A stretch of 64,000 nucleotides of DNA from Liolophura sinensis (lineage: Eukaryota; Mollusca; Polyplacophora; Chitonida; Chitonidae). How positions within the stretch are numbered: the stretch's first letter is position 1; every line of letters starts with the position of its first letter. A program made the position numbers and the translations under genes. Location of the stretch: positions 746,001 to 810,000 of the forward strand of contig NC_088307.1 in the NCBI RefSeq assembly GCF_032854445.1. The letters are read 5' to 3'. The notes under the pieces were generated by a model. It did not search any database, had not been told where the DNA came from, and saw nothing but the letters and a program-made list of their open reading frames with translations. Below are positions 22,621 through 35,300 of this stretch, one piece after another.

Positions 22621-23559
22621 TATGTATACGAATTTCCAATTTCCAAGATAAGACAGGACCAGTGACACATTGGCATTTATAGGTCAATCTGACAAAAACG
22701 CCAAGCCAAGCTGAAGACGGTGGTGATGACGCCATGCCGGACACAAGCTTTACATGGTATATACATGTTCACACACCAGAGCGACTGCTACTTGGCCTAT
22801 CCTCCGATTATGAGCTATACTATCAAAAGATTGTCAATTTTAGGTCTGAGCCTATGTATTCCAATAAAACACACGGATAACACTGTAGATGCATGGTCTA
22901 AAAATACTTTATTGCATTGGTCATGTCAAATGGATTATGAGTGTGTATTACATGAACCGTAGAGTAAGGATGACAAAGGAGACCGGATTATGACACGGGT
23001 TAATGGTAACTGCGGCACACTTGTCGTTCGGCCTTAAATTTAAGACAACCGGCAAACATTACCATCCTGTTGTTGTTACAAACCACAAGAACGGACATGT
23101 TAAAGCAGGACATTTTTGCGCAGACGCATAAGGTGCTGGGTTCTCTACGGCGACTATCACAAGCCGTGGCCGGTTTTCCTAGCTCGGGCATTATCACCAT
23201 GGTGACAGTGTGAAATTTCAAGGTCTTAAGGCGAGGTCACAGTATATCAGGGAATCCTTTAAATGCTTGCTTGCACTTATACTCGGATCTGTGCAGGAAT
23301 CAACACTTCAACACGGCCTTTCCCTGGAAGTTTTATGTATATCGATCAAACAAATACACTCGGTACAAAAAGACTTATAGCATATTTGAAAATCACGAAA
23401 ATGAAAACTGTATGGAGTTTTAGATAGGGCACCTTGGTGGCAACTTCACTGGACCATATCAGCTGGCCTTGCACATAGCCACTGGTATTCCTAAAATTTC
23501 CAATCTAACTTAAACTGTAACACACTTTTGCACAGTCACTCCCGATGGTGCTGCTGTAT

Positions 23560-23620
23560 TCAAGGTGAGGCCACACTTGGCGATAGTATTCAAGGTGAGG
23601 CCACACTTGGCGATGGTTCG
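23560..23620. repeat. 30-bp direct repeat, two copies
   Basis: TTCAAGGTGAGGCCACACTT then GGCGATAGTA occurs twice head to tail. Nothing else recognised around it. Confidence 0.7.
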
Positions 23621-26109
23621 GAGTGCATAAGTTGACCCCAGTGCGATCTCATGAACAGTACCTATACCGCGCAGCCGGAATCCTTCGCAGTTAGAATCTG
23701 GAACTCACCAATGTGTTGGTAGGCTACACGTGTGAATTAGCCAGGCGGTCTTAGCAGTAAGCTACATATCGCAGAGAAAAAAGCGTGACCTATTTCAATA
23801 CGATAAGTCGTTACCACGCCCAGGGATCAAGAGACAATCTTGGATTTATTTCAAAATTTTAAACATTAAAACTTGGTATGTACCTGTTTCGTTCCCTTAT
23901 TTTGGAGGAAATCTGTTTAGCAGCAACTCACCCTGAATTTTTACTATAACTGTGCGAACCCAGCTAAACGTCAATCGGATGCCCATTATCATGATATCAT
24001 GCTTAAGCAGCCCGTTATATATGAAGGTGTCTTGCCATATGTGAACCTTCATGTGTCAACAAAATGTTTTGCGTTGTTAACGTGTATAAATAATCCTTCC
24101 CGTCATACAACCCTGGTAAAGAAAGGCATATTCCAGCCACCATCACATACAAATGTCAGTCTTGGATAAAACACGTCAACAGATCATACAAAAATTTCAC
24201 ATGGCGGGAGCCTGGTTATTCGGTACCCTTTACACGTGTGTGTATGTATATTTCGACTGCTAGCGAACATTGTAGATTCGATGCCGCCAAAATATCCAAC
24301 CATCACACAATCCAGCTCGAACCATGCAAGCTATACGTAAAAATTATTATGGTTAAAAAAATTCTTTATTTCGCGAGTTTACTCGTGTTAAAATGAAGTG
24401 TCATACAGAATTATAGTCTTGAGAATTTGGATTAAACAACAGGAGAAACATTTGTTTCCAAAATGTACACATGACCACTGATCTACCTCTCCTTTATCAC
24501 TCCTGCCCACAATACTAGTATTGTCCATGATTAATGTGTCCACATGTAGTTCAACAACAACGGCGGACACAAGCCCCTTACAAGTAACATGTACTACAAC
24601 AAAAATATATGACGATACCCACTGTAGGGCGTTTCACTAGCGCTGCGACATAAACACATCTACTCTCTATACTAATGGAATTCTTCGGAACAAATTGGCA
24701 ATGAAGGAACCACCACGTATGCGCAAAAGGGGGAAACTAGGTGGGCCAGACGGCTGTGGACCATTACATAAAAGTACGAAAGATAGGACAGGACCAGAGA
24801 CACATTCGCAGACAAGACAAGACAGAGACAAGGAAACAAAATAAGCAACGGTGTGAATAAAATCAATTGCAAGCAAACAGACAAACATGTCTCGCTCGAT
24901 CCCGAATATTCTCGTGATACACGAGTTCAACGAAAAGCTAGAGAGGATTTAGCGGCCAACAATAAAATGTTCTCACCAGATTTTCGGACAGAATATATTG
25001 ACATTGAGGCAAGGAGGCATGCCCAAGTTTCACCAAAATCAATAAATCCTGGATAGCCTTTAGAAATAATAAAGTCCATTTTGCATTATGTCACCAGCAA
25101 AGAGCTACAAATGGTGATTGGCTGGACGTTTGGCTGTGAGCAACAGCGCGGGATTACGAAAGATCAATTGGGTTGAAACTGGAGGATGTTGAGCAACAGT
25201 AGCTAACAAAGACCAAACAGATACACTGAATATGTGCATTAGACTCAGTGAAAATTGTAGGGCCAGTCAGGCGAAGAAGTCAGGTGATTTGGAGCATAAG
25301 CAAAGCAGTCAACGCAGTATCAACTAGTGAAGGAAAGGAACAATGAAACCAATCTAAGAGTGAAGCTAAACAGATAAGGCTAGTGCAAATTGCAAATAAC
25401 AGATAAAGTTTTGTACACAACTAAATCAGACCAATCTTGTGAAATATTCGCCCCACCACACAAGAGCGGTACACAAAATACTACAAAGCAGATTTCACTC
25501 AATTCTCAATGGCACTTCGGTAAAGATTTTAAAAAAAGAAACATAAAAAAAAACAGAAACAGACATTCGAAATATAAACTTCAAAAAAGTTAAAATAATT
25601 ACAGAAACGAAAATCAACAGCTGCTAGAAGAAGTACCCCCAAGAAAACTGATAGGTAAAAAAGTGTATACATAGACGAAAGCATGAGGCATTTTCCGTTG
25701 TTATATGTACAAATATACAAACGTTTAGCACGGTATTAAAGTGGAAATATTTAGGGTCAAATGACAGGAGCCAACATAAAAGTCTAAACAAAGCATCTTA
25801 AATACGGAATGAAAACCAGTCAGTTTACACTACAGCAAAACATATCCTGAATTGTGACGCGCGTTTTGTCGTCAGCAGGCCACAATGATTGTGTCTAGTA
25901 AAATACACAGTAACACAAGCTAATAAAAGCTCCCAGAGTAACTGAAAGTATACAGAACTTTTTCCGTGAATAAACGTACCGATAGAAATACTCCAGGTTT
26001 TCAAACATATGTGTATCAAAAAACAATAATAATAATATTAATGACAGTTAATAATTTGGCCAAGGATAGACAACACACATTAGGCAAACGGTATGTACAT
26101 ATGCAGAAA

Positions 26110-26190
26110 CCCAGGGTGTAGATTCTACAGGGAAACCCCGGTGTGTAAATTCTACGTGGGAGAACGTGGTGTAAATTCTACGTGGGAAGT
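26110..26190. repeat. Short GTGTAAATTCTACGTGGGA repeat, about three copies
   Basis: Copies GTGTAGATTCTACAGGGAAA, GTGTGTAAATTCTACGTGGG and GTGTAAATTCTACGTGGGAA in a row. Confidence 0.65.
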
Positions 26191-26827
26191 CACAGATGGG
26201 AAATGGGTTATACTATCCTCCTCTGCCTGAGCAATACAAATGTCACATAGAATGAAACCCCTATGCGCATGACTGGCCAGGTACACTTAAAAGAGTACAT
26301 ATATACTACAGCCTGAATCTGCGCCAGAAACATGGACCACATCGATCTAAAATATTGCGTACATACATGTATATATTTATAATATTTTATCAAAAATCCA
26401 TTTCTGTAGCATTGTCATCGACACAACCATTTGGAGTTTATGAGGACGTAGGTACGCTAAGGATTCTCCAGTAACACTAACAACATACAGCATGTCCTCA
26501 AAGCATCCTCGTCAATACAGTTTTTTTCTGGAGTATTCCACACATCTCCGCTGTATTAATCTTGTACAGTACAGAGTAAACTGCTGACACGGCAGAATAA
26601 GATATCTAGTACTTTCCTGCTTCACACTCTGTAAATTACTTTCGCTTTCAGTATCAGAATCTCAGAAAGTTCTCTCCATGACACACGGACTTGCAATGTT
26701 TTCTGTAAATTCTTGCCAACTTGCGTTCTGGTTTCTGACTATAAATTTTCCTCCTGCCGAAAATTTGGCGTTTGTAATCACATCATTGGCTAAGACGTGG
26801 AAGCCTACACAAGGTCACTTAACACAT

Positions 26828-26961
26828 TATATTTGTTTATTTATTTGATTGGGGTTTTACGTTGTACTCAAGAATATTTCACTTTACACGACGGCGGCAT
26901 TATGGTGGGAGAATACCAGACAGAGCCCACGGGAAATCCACGACCTTCCGCAGATTGCTAA
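26828..26961 (-). mobile_element. SINE fragment, minus orientation
   Basis: TTTATTTATTTGATTGGGGT, GTACTCAAGAATATTTCACT, ACGACGGCGGCATTATGGTG and CACGACCTTCCGCAGATTGC. 3' half of the family only. Intergenic. Confidence 0.75.
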
Positions 26962-27839
26962 CACATTATATCTCGGACATACTTCTGTATCGTCTTTTTT
27001 TACCATTATGTCAAAACCCCCCACAAAATCTGACTCCCAATTATACTTAAACACTAGCCACAAAGTTGTTTTTTGAGAATGACAGGTCACATGTAAATGC
27101 GCATATTCTTTCTTAAAAAAATGTTTCAGTGTCTTTCATACACATACTTCGATGCAAAAGATATAAAAGTTCCAGGGCCTCATGACTTCGCAACTTGTTA
27201 TTTACATGTACAACTAATGCATGGTATCAATGGGCAAACCTTCACGACAGCAGGAGACCTTGTGTTATCACATACAATGGCAAGCACTTGATGCTCAGGG
27301 ACACTGCATAAAACAAACCTTCATGCAGCTTTGCATAACAAACAATCCGGCTCGCCATTGCATACTTCTACTTGGTTCCACACATTCACTTTGCTTGCAC
27401 GTATTTTGCACATAGCTGGGTCTTGACACTCAACAGTCAGATGTTGTTCAATGTAACAATGACATAAGCAGCTGGTAGGCTTCAGCCACATGTACTGTCC
27501 ATTTTGGACACCTTTCAGTCAGTAAGAGTTCACTGTAACCATGACAGAAGTAGTTGTTGTTTGCAGACTTCAGCTACTTGTACTGTCCATTTTGGGCACT
27601 TTGTAGTCAGTAGTCTGACTGTCCATAGCATGACAGTTTTCTTGTCCTCAGATGTTTGATCAGGTTTACAATGAGCAGCTACATGTAAGTAGTTTTCTGT
27701 TTGATTTTTCCTTCATTAAGCATTCAGTCATAGAAACAGAAACATAGAAACAGAGCCTCAGAGAGTCAAAACATAACAAATCTGAACAGAAAGGAGGCTG
27801 TGCAGACACTTACATCCTGCAGTGTTGAAAAATACAGAC

Positions 27840-28670
27840 TCAAGAAAGCATAGTCTAGAGCACTGACAGATATGTATTTGGAAAAAATACAGCCTGAAGG
27901 AATGACAAAGACTCAAGAAAAATACATGTACAGCCTAGAGTACTGACAGATATGTACTGAAGAAAATACAGCCTAGAGTACTGACAGATATGGACTCAAG
28001 ACAAGACAGCCTAGAGAACTGACAGATGTGGACTGAAGAAAATACAGCCAAGAGTACTGACAAATATGGACTGAAGAAAATACAGCTAGAGTAATGACAG
28101 ATATGGACTGAAGAAAATACAGCCAAGAGTACTGACAAATATGGACTGAAGAAAATACAGCTAGAGTAATGACAGATATGGACTGAAGAAAATACAGCCA
28201 AGAGTATTGACAGATGTGGGTTGTAGAAAATACAGCCAACAGTACTGACAGATATGGACTGAAGAAAATACAGCCTAGAGAACTGACATATGGACTGAAG
28301 AAAATACAGCCAAGAGTACTGACAGATATGGACTGAAGAAAATACAGCCTAGAGCACTGACAGATATGGACTGAAGAAAATACAGCCAAGAGTACTGACT
28401 GATATGGGCTCAAGAAAATACAGCCTAGAGTACTGACATGTGGACTGAAAATACAGCCTAGAGTACTGACAGATATGGACTGAAGAAAATACAGCCTAGA
28501 GCACTAACAGATATGGACTGAAGAAAATACAGCCAAGAGTACTGACAGATATGGACTGAAGAAAATACAGCCTAGAGTACTGGCAGATATGGACTGAAGA
28601 AAATATAGCCTAGAGTACTGACAGATATGGACTGAAGAAAATATAACCTAGAGTACTGACATATATACTG
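27840..28670. repeat. ~39-bp minisatellite, about 20 copies
   Basis: Unit GACTGAAGAAAATACAGCCT then AGAGTACTGACAGATATG. Lies just beyond the probable VAV polyadenylation site. Confidence 0.9.
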
Positions 28671-29028
28671 ACTGACATGGCAACAAACACTGCATAATAG
28701 AGATGACAACAAACTAAGCCGATAACTAAACTCCACTTGGTCAATTATGACAGATTTTGTCTAACATGAGTACGATTTTGTCGTTTTTAGAGCCTGAATG
28801 CGCTCCTAAATTTGACTACAGGTAAGTGTGTACTGAAAGTACTTCCCTACACCATATCCCTCAGTCTGACTATGAAGCTTCAAATCCTTCACTGAGCAGC
28901 TGTCCTTTAAGCTGCTGTCTGCTGTCTACGGTCTACAATGAAAAGCATGTTTTACCATCAAATATATAACTGGTGATGCTTTTATCAGTCTCTCTTTGTA
29001 TACCACTCCTGAATTTGTTGATGTAAAT

Positions 29029-29034
29029 TTTATT
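29029..29034 (-). promoter_or_regulatory. VAV: Candidate polyadenylation signal of VAV gene
   Basis: AATAAA on the minus strand (AAGAATAAAATTTAC), about 285 bases past the VAV stop codon and the first canonical hexamer I noticed there. Cleavage would be expected roughly 10-30 bases further, near 29005. The first bases of the ~39-bp array start about 330 bases beyond. Confidence 0.5.
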
Positions 29035-29317
29035 CTTTAAGGATGATGTGTTCAAGTTGTTCAGCAATGTTCTGACGAGACAGGATTCGAGCTTTTGGAT
29101 CAGCTGTTCCGGCAGTACACAGTTCAGGACATGCCCAGAAAGTTTTTCTCCAACTGTACAATTTGTAGCCAGTCAGGAATCTCTGTAAAGGTTTTGGCAT
29201 GTCTTGGTGTGTTATCAACTTCTTCTACTGAATTACTATATCACATAAAGGTTGTTTGTAAAATGTAAATCATGTGACCCAGCATCAAGGTACTGACTGG
29301 TTTCTTATCTGGACCAA

Positions 29318-29362
29318 TCAGTCAGACTCTTCTGTGACATATGCCAATGGGAAGTAACCAAT
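29318..29362 (-). CDS. VAV: VAV last coding exon: SH3 end and stop
   Basis: Acceptor GTTTTCTGTCTCCAG. It encodes IGYFPLAYVTEESD followed by TGA (29318-29320). G-(Y/W)FP-x-x-YV-x-E is the standard SH3 C-terminus, so the protein ends a few residues past its last domain, as in other VAV proteins. Phase 0 joins exactly to ...GEKDQK. Confidence 0.92.
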   Translation of the reverse strand: MGYFPLAYVTEESD

Positions 29363-32300
29363 CTGGAGACAGAAAACAAAAACAAAACAATAAATGAGTT
29401 ACAATCAAATTAATTGGACAACAGTTACTACAAGGAAACCAATAACCAATAAAAATCATCAAATTCATTCAATATTCAAAACTTAAAGACAGTATCACAC
29501 ATTAGTGGATGTTACCAAGGTGACAGTATCACACCTTAGTGGATGTTATCATGGTGACAGTATCACACTTTAGTAGAAGTTACTACATGCTGTATGGTGA
29601 CCGATCACACCTTTAGCGGATGTTACCTTGGTGACAGTATGACACTTGTACTTTCTGATCTTTCCCTCCCTTTCACCACCCTTGACACCAAACCTAGATG
29701 GATGTTACCATGGTGATAGTATCACACTTACTTTCTGATCTTTCTCTCCCTTCCACCAGCCCTTGTCACCAAACCTAAGTGGATGTTACCATGGTGTCAG
29801 TATCACACTTACTTTCTGATCTTTCTCTCCCTTCCACCAGCCCTTGTCACCAAACCTAAGTGGATGTTACCATGGTGATAGTATCACACTTACTTTCTGG
29901 TCTTTCTCTCCCTTCCACCAGCCCTTGTCACCAAACCTAAGTGGATGTTACCATGGTGACAGTATCACACTTACTTTCTGATCTTTCTCTCCCTTCCACC
30001 AGCCCTTGTCACCGCCTGCCTTGCTGATGATCTTCACGCGATCTCCTCGGTGTAACGTCAGCTGATTGGTTGCTGTGGCAGCGTAGTCAAACGCTGCTAC
30101 GGCGTACCCTATACAGTTCACCACTGAAGTCAAAATAAGGTTATCAAAAGTCACAAATCAGGACAAATATGGCGACAGTTTTTCTGGAAAATGGACCAAA
30201 CAGCCACAAAATTGACCTGTATATCAACATGGTGAAGCCACGTACCAAGTTTGAGATTAACAATTAACTGTTTTGAAGTCTCGAGAACTGATCAATGACG
30301 GATTAGCAGACAATGTTTAAATGTACATGTACAGTCCCCTCCAGTATTGGCAAGGTCTAATAATGGAACAAGGATTGTGTAAAATGTGTTCAACAGAAAA
30401 GGCAACCCAAACTGCGGTGTTTGAGACACCAAAATACCAGCTCATTATAGTGTATTAATTGTCAAGTTATAATGGTGCTTTAGAGTTGTCAACAACAAAA
30501 AACAACGAAACAGTGTGCGTTCAAAACAAAAATTATTTTTTAACTGATTACTGACTCCTTATATTACCAGTTGCTGCCTTCGCTCTAAAATACTTTGCTA
30601 GAAAAAAAAAACAGGAAAGAAACATGCAGCCAACTGACAGATAATAGTGGCATTATATGTACATTTATTTATTTCTTTGTTCATGAGTTTTTCTTAATGC
30701 CATACTCAACATTTTTTGTAGCATTTTTATCAGCAAAGATAAAAGTACATAGAGCTACTAGAAACCACCAACCACCCCTCACACCCACCAACCACATCTC
30801 ACACCCACCTATCTCATGTACCAACCACCCTCACACCCACCTTTCTCATGCACCAACCACCCCTCACACCCATCAACCACACCTCACACTCACCCATCTC
30901 ATGTACCAACCACCCCTCACACTCACCTTTCTCATACACCAACCACCTCTCACACCCACCAACCACCCCTCACACCCACCTCTTTCATGAACCAACCACC
31001 CCTCACACCCACATTTCTCATGCACCAACCAACCCTCACACCCACCAACCACCCCTCACTCCTACCTTTTTCATGAACCAACCACCCGTCACACCCACCT
31101 CTCATTCACCAATCACCCACCACCCCAGACAACCACAACCACCACCCACCACTCTCACCCATCCACATTTTAATACATAATTCTCATCTGTTATGATAGC
31201 ATTGTCCAGTGAGTGCACAAATCCTCCACACTGTTCAGCACTCACCGGCCGTGCTGTTCTTGATCGGTGTCTTCAGGGTTGTCTCTAAATCAGGAAAGTT
31301 TTCACTTAGTGTGTACTGCTGGTAATACTCCACTAGCTCCTGAAAACAAAACATTTAAATCAGGATAACAACAAGATTTTCTAACCACTAAGCTAGGAAA
31401 TGTGTGCTTGTTTCATTGCAGTTTAATGATGCTTTTAGCATTCTATCATGACTATGCCATTGCAGCCCATCACTAAGTGAAGGAAATCAGCTGGTGTTCT
31501 ATAGTGATATAAATAAAGGCTGCAGTTACATTTAAGCCTTCCCATGCACCCAGACACCAGATCCACTGTACACTGACAGAACACAAGCCAGGCCATGGCC
31601 TACCTTCTTACCCTGACACCAAGGCCAAAAAGGCTTAACTTTATCATAAACTGTGGAAGTACTTGACATCTGCGATATAGTCTGTGTTTTCTGATGTGCT
31701 CGACTTACCCTTAAACTGTGGAAGCATTTGACATCTGCGATGTAGGACATGTTTTCTGATTTACTTACCCATAAACTGTGGAAGTACTTGACATCTGCCA
31801 TGTAGTACATGTTTTCTGGTGTACTTGACTTACCCTTAAACTGTGGAAGCACTTGACATCTGCGATGTAGTACATGTTTTCGGGTGTACTTGACTTACCC
31901 TTAAACTGTGAAAGTATTTGACATCTGCCATGTAGTACATGTTTTCGGGTGTACTTGACTTACCCTTAAACTGTGGAAGTACTTGACATCTGCAATGTAG
32001 TACATGTTTTTTGGTGTACTTGACTTACCCTTAAACTGTGGAAGTACTTGAAATCTGCGATGTAGTACATGTTTTCGGGTGTACTTGACTTACCCTTAAA
32101 CTGTGGAAGTACTTGACATCTGCAATGTAGTACATGTTTTTTGGTGTACTTGACTTACCCTTAAACTGTGAAAGTATTTGACATCTGCCATGTAGTACAT
32201 GTTTTCGGGTGTACTTGACTTACCCTTAAACTGTGGAAGTACTTGACATCTGCCATGTAGTACATGTTTCTTGGTGTACTTGACTTACCCTTAAACTGTG

Positions 32301-35300
32301 GAAGTACTTGACATCTGCAATGTAGTACATGTTTTCGGGTGTACTTGACTTACCCTTAAACTGTGGAAGTACATGACATCTGCAATGTAGTAAAGGTTTT
32401 CTGGTGTACTTGACGTACCCTTAAACTGTGGAAGTACTTGACATCTGCGATGTAGTAAATGTTTTCTGGTGTACTTGACTTACCCTTAAACTGTGGAAGT
32501 ACTTGACATCTGCGATGTAGTACATGTTTTCTGGTGTACTTGACTTACCCATAAACTGTGGAAGTACTTGACATCTGCGATGTAGGACATCTTTTCTGAT
32601 GTACTTACCCTTAAACTGTGAAAGTACTTGACATCTGCCATGTAGTACATGTTTTTTGGTGTACTTGACTTACCCTTAAAGTGTGGAAGTACTTGAAATC
32701 TGCGATGTAGTACATGTTTTCTGGTGTACTTACCCTTAAACTGTGGAAGTATTTGACATCTGCGATGTAGTACGTGTTTTCTGGTGTACTTGACTTACCC
32801 TTAAACTGTGGAAGTACTTGACATCTGCGATGTAGTGCGTGTTTTCTGGTGTACTTGACTTACCCTTAAACTGTGGAAGTACTGAACATCTGCGATGTAG
32901 TACATGTTTTCGGGTGTACTTGACTTACCCTTAAACTGTGGAAGTATTTGACATCTGCGATGTAGTCCGTGTTTTCTGGTGTACTTGACATACCCTTAAA
33001 CTGTGGAAGTATTTGACATCTGCCATGTAGTACATGTTTTCGGGTGTACTTGACTTACCCTTAAACTGTGGAAGTACTTGACATCTGCCATGTAGTACAT
33101 GTTTTTTGGTGTACTTGACTTACCCTTAAAGTGTGGAAGTACTTGACATCTGCGATGTAGTACATGTTTTCTGGTGTACTTGACTTACCCTTAAACTGTG
33201 AAAGTATTTGACATCTGCGATGTAGTACGTGTTTTCTGGTGTACTTGACTTACCCTTAAACTGTGGGAGTACTTGACATCTGCGATGTAGTGCGTGTTTT
33301 CTGGTGTACTTGACTTACCCTTAAACTGTGGAAGTACTGAACATCTGCGATGTAGTACATGTTTTCGGGTGTACTTGACTTACCCTTAAACTGTGGAAGT
33401 ATTTGACATCTGCGATGTAGTCCGTGTTTTCTGGTGTACTTGACATACCCTTAAACTGTGGAAGTATTTGACATCTGCCATGTAGTACATGTACATGTTT
33501 TCGGGTGTACTTGACTTACCCTTAAACTGTGGAAGTACTTGACATCTGCAATGTAGTACATGTTTTTTGGTGTACTTGACTTACCCTTAAACTGTGGAAG
33601 TACTTGACATCTGCGATGTAGTACGTGTTTTCTGATGTGCTCGACTTACCCTTAAACTGTGGAAGTACTTGACATCTGCGATGTAGTACATGTTTTCGGG
33701 TGTACTTGACTTACCCTTAAACTGTGGAAGTACTTGACATCTGCCATGTAGTACATGTTTTCTGATGTACTTACCCTTAAACTGTGGAAGTACTTGACAT
33801 CTGCGATGTAGGACATGTTTTCTGATGTACTTACCCTTAAACTGTGGGAAGTATTTGACATCTGCGATGTAGTGCGTGTTTTCTGGTGTACTTGACATAC
33901 CCTTAAACTGTGGAAGTATTTGACATCTGCCATGTAGTACATGTTTTCGGGTGTACTTGACTTACCCTTAAACTGTGGAAGTACTTGACATCTGCAATGT
34001 AGTACATGTTTTCGGGTGTACTTGACTTACCCTTAAACTGTGGAAGTACTTGACATCTGCGATGTAGTGCGTGTTTTCGGGTGTACTTGACTTACCCTTA
34101 AACTGAAGAAGTACTTGACATCTGCGATGTAGTCCGTGTTTTTTGGTGTACTTGACTTACCCTTAAACTGTGGAAGTACTTGACATCTACGATTTAGTGC
34201 GTGTTTTCTGGTGTACTTGACTTACCCTTAAACTGTGGAAGTACTTGACATCTGCGATGTAGTACATGTTTTTTGGTGTACTTGACTTACCCTTAAACTG
34301 TGGAAGTACTTGACATCTGCGATGTAGTACGTGTTTTTTGGTGTACTTGACTTACCCTTAAACTGTGGAAGTACTTGACATCTACGATGTAGTGCGTGTT
34401 TTCTGGTGTACTTGACTTACCCTTAAACTGTGGAAGTACTTGACATCTGCAATGTAGTACATGTTTTTTGGTGTACTTGACTTACCCTTAAACTGTGGAA
34501 GTACTTGACATCTGCGATGTAGTACGTGTTTTCTGGAGTTCTCTCCACTTTAATGTGCTTTACATTATCACAGTATCTACAACACACAACAGTAACTGAA
34601 TTGACAAAGCACATATGCCCTTCTGCAGATCAGGAAGGTCAAACAATTGAAGAGTAGCGCAATCAGGAAGCAGATAACTATTTGCAGGTTACTGTATGGG
34701 TACACATGTGGTGCTAAATAACACAGAATTAAGACATAATATTTACAATTGAAATTCTGTAGGTGTGTTTTCTTATTCAAGAAAAATTAGGAATAGTTTT
34801 AATCTTAAGAAATTTAAAAAAACTTTTTGGCTTTCGATCTACAGATTTTCAGACGATAATTTACTGTATAATCTATGACATCCAAACGCCCCACACACAC
34901 TAACTTACTGTATACTCTATGAGATCCAAACCCCACACACACTAACTTACTGTATAATCTATGACATCCAAACGCCCCACACACACTAACTTACTGTATA
35001 CTCTATGACATCCAAACGCCCCACACACACTTACTTACTGTATAATCTATGACATCCAAACGCCCCACACACACTAACTTACTGTATAATCTATGACATC
35101 CAAACGCCCCACACACACTTACTTACTGTATAATCTATGACATCCAAACGCCCCACACACACTAACTTACTGTATACTCTATGACATCCAAACCCCACAC
35201 ACACTAACTTACTGTATACTCTATGACACCCCCTCCCCAGCCCACACACACTAACTTACTGTATAATCTATGACATCCAAACGCCCCCCACATACTAACT

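Larger units (their letters stand above)
22630..27839. other. Intergenic region, no gene recognised
   Basis: Largely unique sequence between the convergent genes, containing only a SINE fragment and two small repeats listed separately. Similar 25-30-bp stretches with GGACAGGACCAG-GACACATT cores appear near 22645 and 24779, hinting at a low-copy dispersed repeat. Open frames are short and patternless. The sequence 17800-18475 and 20700-21650 is likewise empty of recognised features. Confidence 0.55.

Noticed and set aside
29120-29230. Minus-strand stretch reading VEEVDNTPRHAK... as an alternative VAV ending
   Set aside because: VEEV resembles an SH3 tail, but the exon at 29318-29362 gives a complete SH3 ending with a strong acceptor; the other stretch lies in the probable 3' UTR.
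30595-31180. Proline/threonine/histidine-rich protein on the plus strand
   Set aside because: Open frames arise from the CCACCAACCACCCCTCACAC-type low-complexity repeat in all three frames.
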